Below, piece after piece: positions 14,906 to 16,833 of a stretch of DNA of 16,833 bases (position 1 is the stretch's first letter; every line of letters starts with the position of its first letter). Source of the stretch: Dehalococcoidia bacterium (GTDB lineage Bacteria > Chloroflexota > Dehalococcoidia > Dehalococcoidales > RBG-16-60-22). A program made the translations under genes and the position numbers. Under the pieces are notes generated by a model. It made no database searches. It worked only from the letters and a program-made list of their open reading frames with translations, and had not been told where the DNA came from. The stretch covers positions 1 to 16,833 of the forward strand of contig JAUWLN010000017.1 in the NCBI GenBank assembly GCA_030613665.1, given 5' to 3'.

Positions 14906-15730
14906 TTAGTAGCTTTTTCGGGATATCTCTTCACCCTGGCTATTGTAGAGTGCAGCTATGTCGGGTTCACTGTTGTTCCAAATAGCTCGACTAGATTCAA
15001 AGCTGAAACCTCCCCATTCAGGATGATATTCATTAGTAAAAACTCGAACGCTTTCTCCCGGCCCTAAGATGTAAGCAGAAAAAATGAATGAAGGATACCC
15101 TTCTGATATGTCTTGTAGTATCCACCCGGCCAAATCTTGAGGTTGCTCTCCGAGATTGGTAATTTCCACATATTCGTCGGATTCTACATGAGGAATCTGC
15201 CCATCATAAAAAATGTGAGTAATCTGGATATTTAGAACTTCGGTGGGTGGTGGAAGTGGCGAAGTAGGTGGGGCCCAAAGCCCTTTCTTGTCCTGCCTCG
15301 CCTCTGCCTCAGCTTTCTCAAGGGTGTCTTGGTATTTAGTGTCAGGGGGGTAAGCTTTGGCCCAGGCAAGTCCCTGTCTTACTAGTTCAGCATTAACGCA
15401 GATATCACCAACGTAGACGTAGCGTAGAAGCCTTCCATATTTATCAGTTTCTGAGATATCCTTCTCTAACCTAACGGTTCCCCTTTTTAAAAGCTGTTTG
15501 TTATATCTGGTAGCCTCCTGCGCCAAGGCACTAAATTCAGGGCGTTTATCACTTAATTCTGGCGTGTCTATCCCAATGTAGCGGACTTTGTATATTTTGC
15601 CAGCAATGCCAACCTCTATGGTGTCACCGTCAATAACCCTGGTGACTTGAGGTGCGGCAGGAGCCGCGCAACCAATCGCATAGATTATGAGAAGCAGAAT
15701 CAAGGTGACACTAAGATATTTTGTCTTCAT
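14906..15730 (-). CDS. Lipoprotein with thermonuclease and lamin-tail domains
   Basis: A 274-residue predicted lipoprotein. MKTKYLSVTLILLLIIYAIGC is a signal peptide with the lipidated cysteine at C21. A staphylococcal-nuclease domain follows (about 28-153) with DGDT, the three catalytic residues of the family (R50 in VRYIG, E58 in DTPEL, R100 in DKYGRLLRY) and D55. After a proline-rich linker (PTSPLPPPTE) comes a lamin-tail domain (about 166-274) with EYVEITNLGE and DLAGWILQD. The protein should be a nuclease held outside the membrane, perhaps for DNA uptake or nutrient scavenging; that role is inferred. The ATG at 15728-15730 starts the signal peptide cleanly; an upstream in-frame start at 15818-15820 would overlap rsmG. 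It follows rsmG by 16 nt. GC is about 41% in a 300-bp sample, below its neighbours. Confidence 0.9.
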   Translation of the reverse strand: MKTKYLSVTLILLLIIYAIGCAAPAAPQVTRVIDGDTIEVGIAGKIYKVRYIGIDTPELSDKRPEFSALAQEATRYNKQLLKRGTVRLEKDISETDKYGRLLRYVYVGDICVNAELVRQGLAWAKAYPPDTKYQDTLEKAEAEARQDKKGLWAPPTSPLPPPTEVLNIQITHIFYDGQIPHVESDEYVEITNLGEQPQDLAGWILQDISEGYPSFIFSAYILGPGESVRVFTNEYHPEWGGFSFESSRAIWNNSEPDIAALYNSQGEEISRKSY

Positions 15731-15746
15731 TCCAAGCCATCTCAAC

Positions 15747-16463
15747 TCACACCAGCGGTCTTTTGGCCGGTATCCCGGGGCGGCGGGGGTACTGCGCAGG
15801 AGTCTCCATGACCTTGTCAATGACCACCAGCAGCCGCCTATCGCTGAATTCTGATAGTTCCACTGTTTTCACATCGGTAAGTTCACCACCCAGGAGAAAA
15901 ATCGCCTGCCGTGCCGACTGTACCTCTGTTTCTATACTTCCTTTTTTCTGCGCAATGAACCGGCCGCCGACGGCACAGAACGGCAGGGTCAGCTCTACCA
16001 GTGCCGATAGCCCCGCCACCGCCCGGGATAGAACCAGGTCGAACTGCTGCCGGTATTCAGATTTGTGGGCAATTTCTTCCGCCCGCCCGACCACGACCCT
16101 GGTGTTCTTTATTTTCAGCTTTTCAGTTATATGCTCCAGGAAGCCTGCTTTCTTCTTCGTGGCATCAAGGAGCACCAGTTCGATTTCAGGCAGGAGTATT
16201 TTAAGCGGAATCCCGGGTATCCCTGCTCCCGTGCCAACGTCAATAAGCTTAACTCCTTTACTTAACGGCAGCTTAAGCGCCTGAACCACGGTAAGTGAAT
16301 CAAGGAAGTGCTTGACCTGTACTTCCTCATAATCGGTAATCGCCGTCAGGTTCATGCGGCGGTTCCAGTCGATGAGTTCCCGATAGTAGACCTGAAACTG
16401 CTCGAACTGTCGAGAGGTAAGATGCAGACCCAGTTTATTGGCTCCGAACTCAAGAGTTTTCAT
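15747..16463 (-). CDS. rsmG: 16S rRNA (guanine-N7) methyltransferase RsmG
   Basis: RsmG (GidB), 238 residues, methylates N7 of a guanine in 16S rRNA using S-adenosylmethionine. The SAM-binding loop is DVGTGAGIPGIPL (75-87), and RRMNLTAITDYEEV (35-48) and LSRAVA are typical blocks. A TTG at 16488-16490 could extend the frame, but it lies just beside a perfect TATAAT and upstream of the likely transcript start. The ATG at 16461-16463 is therefore preferred. No clear ribosome binding site precedes it in the roughly 20-nt leader. The nuclease lipoprotein follows within 16 nt and is probably co-transcribed. Confidence 0.95.
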   Translation of the reverse strand: MKTLEFGANKLGLHLTSRQFEQFQVYYRELIDWNRRMNLTAITDYEEVQVKHFLDSLTVVQALKLPLSKGVKLIDVGTGAGIPGIPLKILLPEIELVLLDATKKKAGFLEHITEKLKIKNTRVVVGRAEEIAHKSEYRQQFDLVLSRAVAGLSALVELTLPFCAVGGRFIAQKKGSIETEVQSARQAIFLLGGELTDVKTVELSEFSDRRLLVVIDKVMETPAQYPRRPGIPAKRPLV

Positions 16464-16489
16464 AGTAGTTTTGGTATCGGCTTTACCCA

Positions 16490-16498
16490 ATTATATCA
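16490..16498 (-). promoter_or_regulatory. Extended -10 promoter of rsmG
   Basis: TGATATAAT on the minus strand is a consensus -10 box (TATAAT, 16490-16495) with the TG extension. The -35 position (TCCAGG) is poor, which the extended -10 can offset. The start near 16483 gives a leader of about 20 nt before the ATG. Confidence 0.55.
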
Positions 16499-16587
16499 CT
16501 GTTGCTTCTAAACCTGGAGAATAATTGTTGCGTAGAGGGGGATGTTTAAGAGGGGTGAGGTAGAAAAGAGACCCTATCCAAGCTCAG

Positions 16588-16833
16588 CTACGGGATAACA
16601 AATATGTAATATAAATACACCACTATCCCGGCGAAGACAACGCTGTCCATCCGGTCCAGAAAGCCACCGTGACCCGGGATTGAAGCGCCCGCCTCTTTTA
16701 CCCCGGTGTTACGTTTGAGCAGAGACTCTGCCAGGTCACCACCCTGCCCGAAAACGCTCACTAGCAGGGCCAGCACTACTCCCTGCCCCATGCTCAGCGT
16801 AATCTGGCACGGTGTTGACAGTGTCAATAGCAG
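16588..16833 (-). CDS. cdsA: Phosphatidate cytidylyltransferase, C-terminal part
   Basis: The last 81 residues of CdsA, the membrane enzyme making CDP-diacylglycerol from phosphatidate and CTP; the rest lies beyond the right edge. The C-terminal family signature is visible: GQGGDLAESLLKR, then VKEAGASIPGHGGFLDRMDS, with a final membrane segment (VVFAGIVVYLYYIFVI). The signature usually has Lys-Asp where this protein has Lys-Glu, a conservative change. Reading continues in frame through position 16833, so no start is present in the window. Confidence 0.92.
   Translation of the reverse strand: MLLTLSTPCQITLSMGQGVVLALLVSVFGQGGDLAESLLKRNTGVKEAGASIPGHGGFLDRMDSVVFAGIVVYLYYIFVIP

Noticed and set aside
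16530..16566. Purine-rich stretch (GAGGGGG, AAGAGGGG, GTGAGG) between rsmG and cdsA as a repeat unit or regulatory element
   Set aside because: No clear direct or inverted repeat is formed; only the short TAAGAGGGG/TTAAGAGGGG similarity to the hairpin near 10765 is visible, which could be chance.
16575..16597. Possible cdsA terminator (TATCC/GGATA with an inner AGC/GCT stem, then CTCTTTTCT)
   Set aside because: The stem has an internal loop, overlaps the cdsA stop codon, and its T-run is interrupted and displaced, so it is too weak to annotate.

Overview
This looks like about 17 kb of ordinary chromosome from a bacterium of moderate GC content, most likely an uncultured member of the Chloroflexota (Dehalococcoidia-like). 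That placement is an inference. It rests on the mix of a K+-dependent membrane pyrophosphatase, PdxS/PdxT, a class V aminotransferase, a bacterial translin-family protein and a DUF1015 protein. No rRNA, tRNA, CRISPR array, insertion sequence or prophage gene is visible. All genes but one read leftward (minus strand).

Layout, left to right. (1) Positions 1-306 hold the start of a family 4 uracil-DNA glycosylase with its own promoter. (2) Positions 464-4268 form one leftward operon, ribF > tyrS > class V aminotransferase > rhodanese-like lipoprotein. It ends at a clear terminator (412-434), and the last gene carries a one-base frameshift. (3) Positions 4439-5758 encode a DUF1015 protein with its own terminator. 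It is divergent from the only rightward gene, an MBL-fold hydrolase (5945-6571), and back-to-back promoters lie between them. (4) Positions 6638-8650 encode hppA. It is preceded by a roughly 100-nt leader holding a 10-bp palindrome at the predicted start site and a terminator-like hairpin before the ribosome binding site. (5) Positions 8795-14820 form a long leftward cluster, pdxS > pdxT > AAA/R3H ATPase > a small gene broken by a stop codon > tmk > rnhB > yraN > ThiD2-like mini-protein > translin. A strong promoter lies upstream of pdxS, and two hairpins between tmk and rnhB may divide the cluster. (6) Positions 14906-16463 hold rsmG followed by a lipoprotein with a thermonuclease domain and a lamin-tail domain. 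(7) The right edge (16588-16833) is the C-terminal end of cdsA.

Functionally the window is mostly housekeeping: cofactor synthesis (FAD, pyridoxal phosphate), tRNA charging, dTTP supply, removal of RNA and uracil from DNA, 16S rRNA methylation, phospholipid synthesis and ion-pumping energetics. Two AT-richer genes (about 41% GC over sampled 300-bp stretches, against roughly 53-58% in sampled neighbours) stand out as likely later arrivals: the broken gene at 11444-11815 and the nuclease lipoprotein at 14906-15730. I see no complete new multi-gene system. The best leads are the translin/TRAX-like putative RNase with its in-frame ThiD2-like neighbour, the hppA leader, the nonsense-interrupted small gene, and the nuclease/lamin-tail surface protein.
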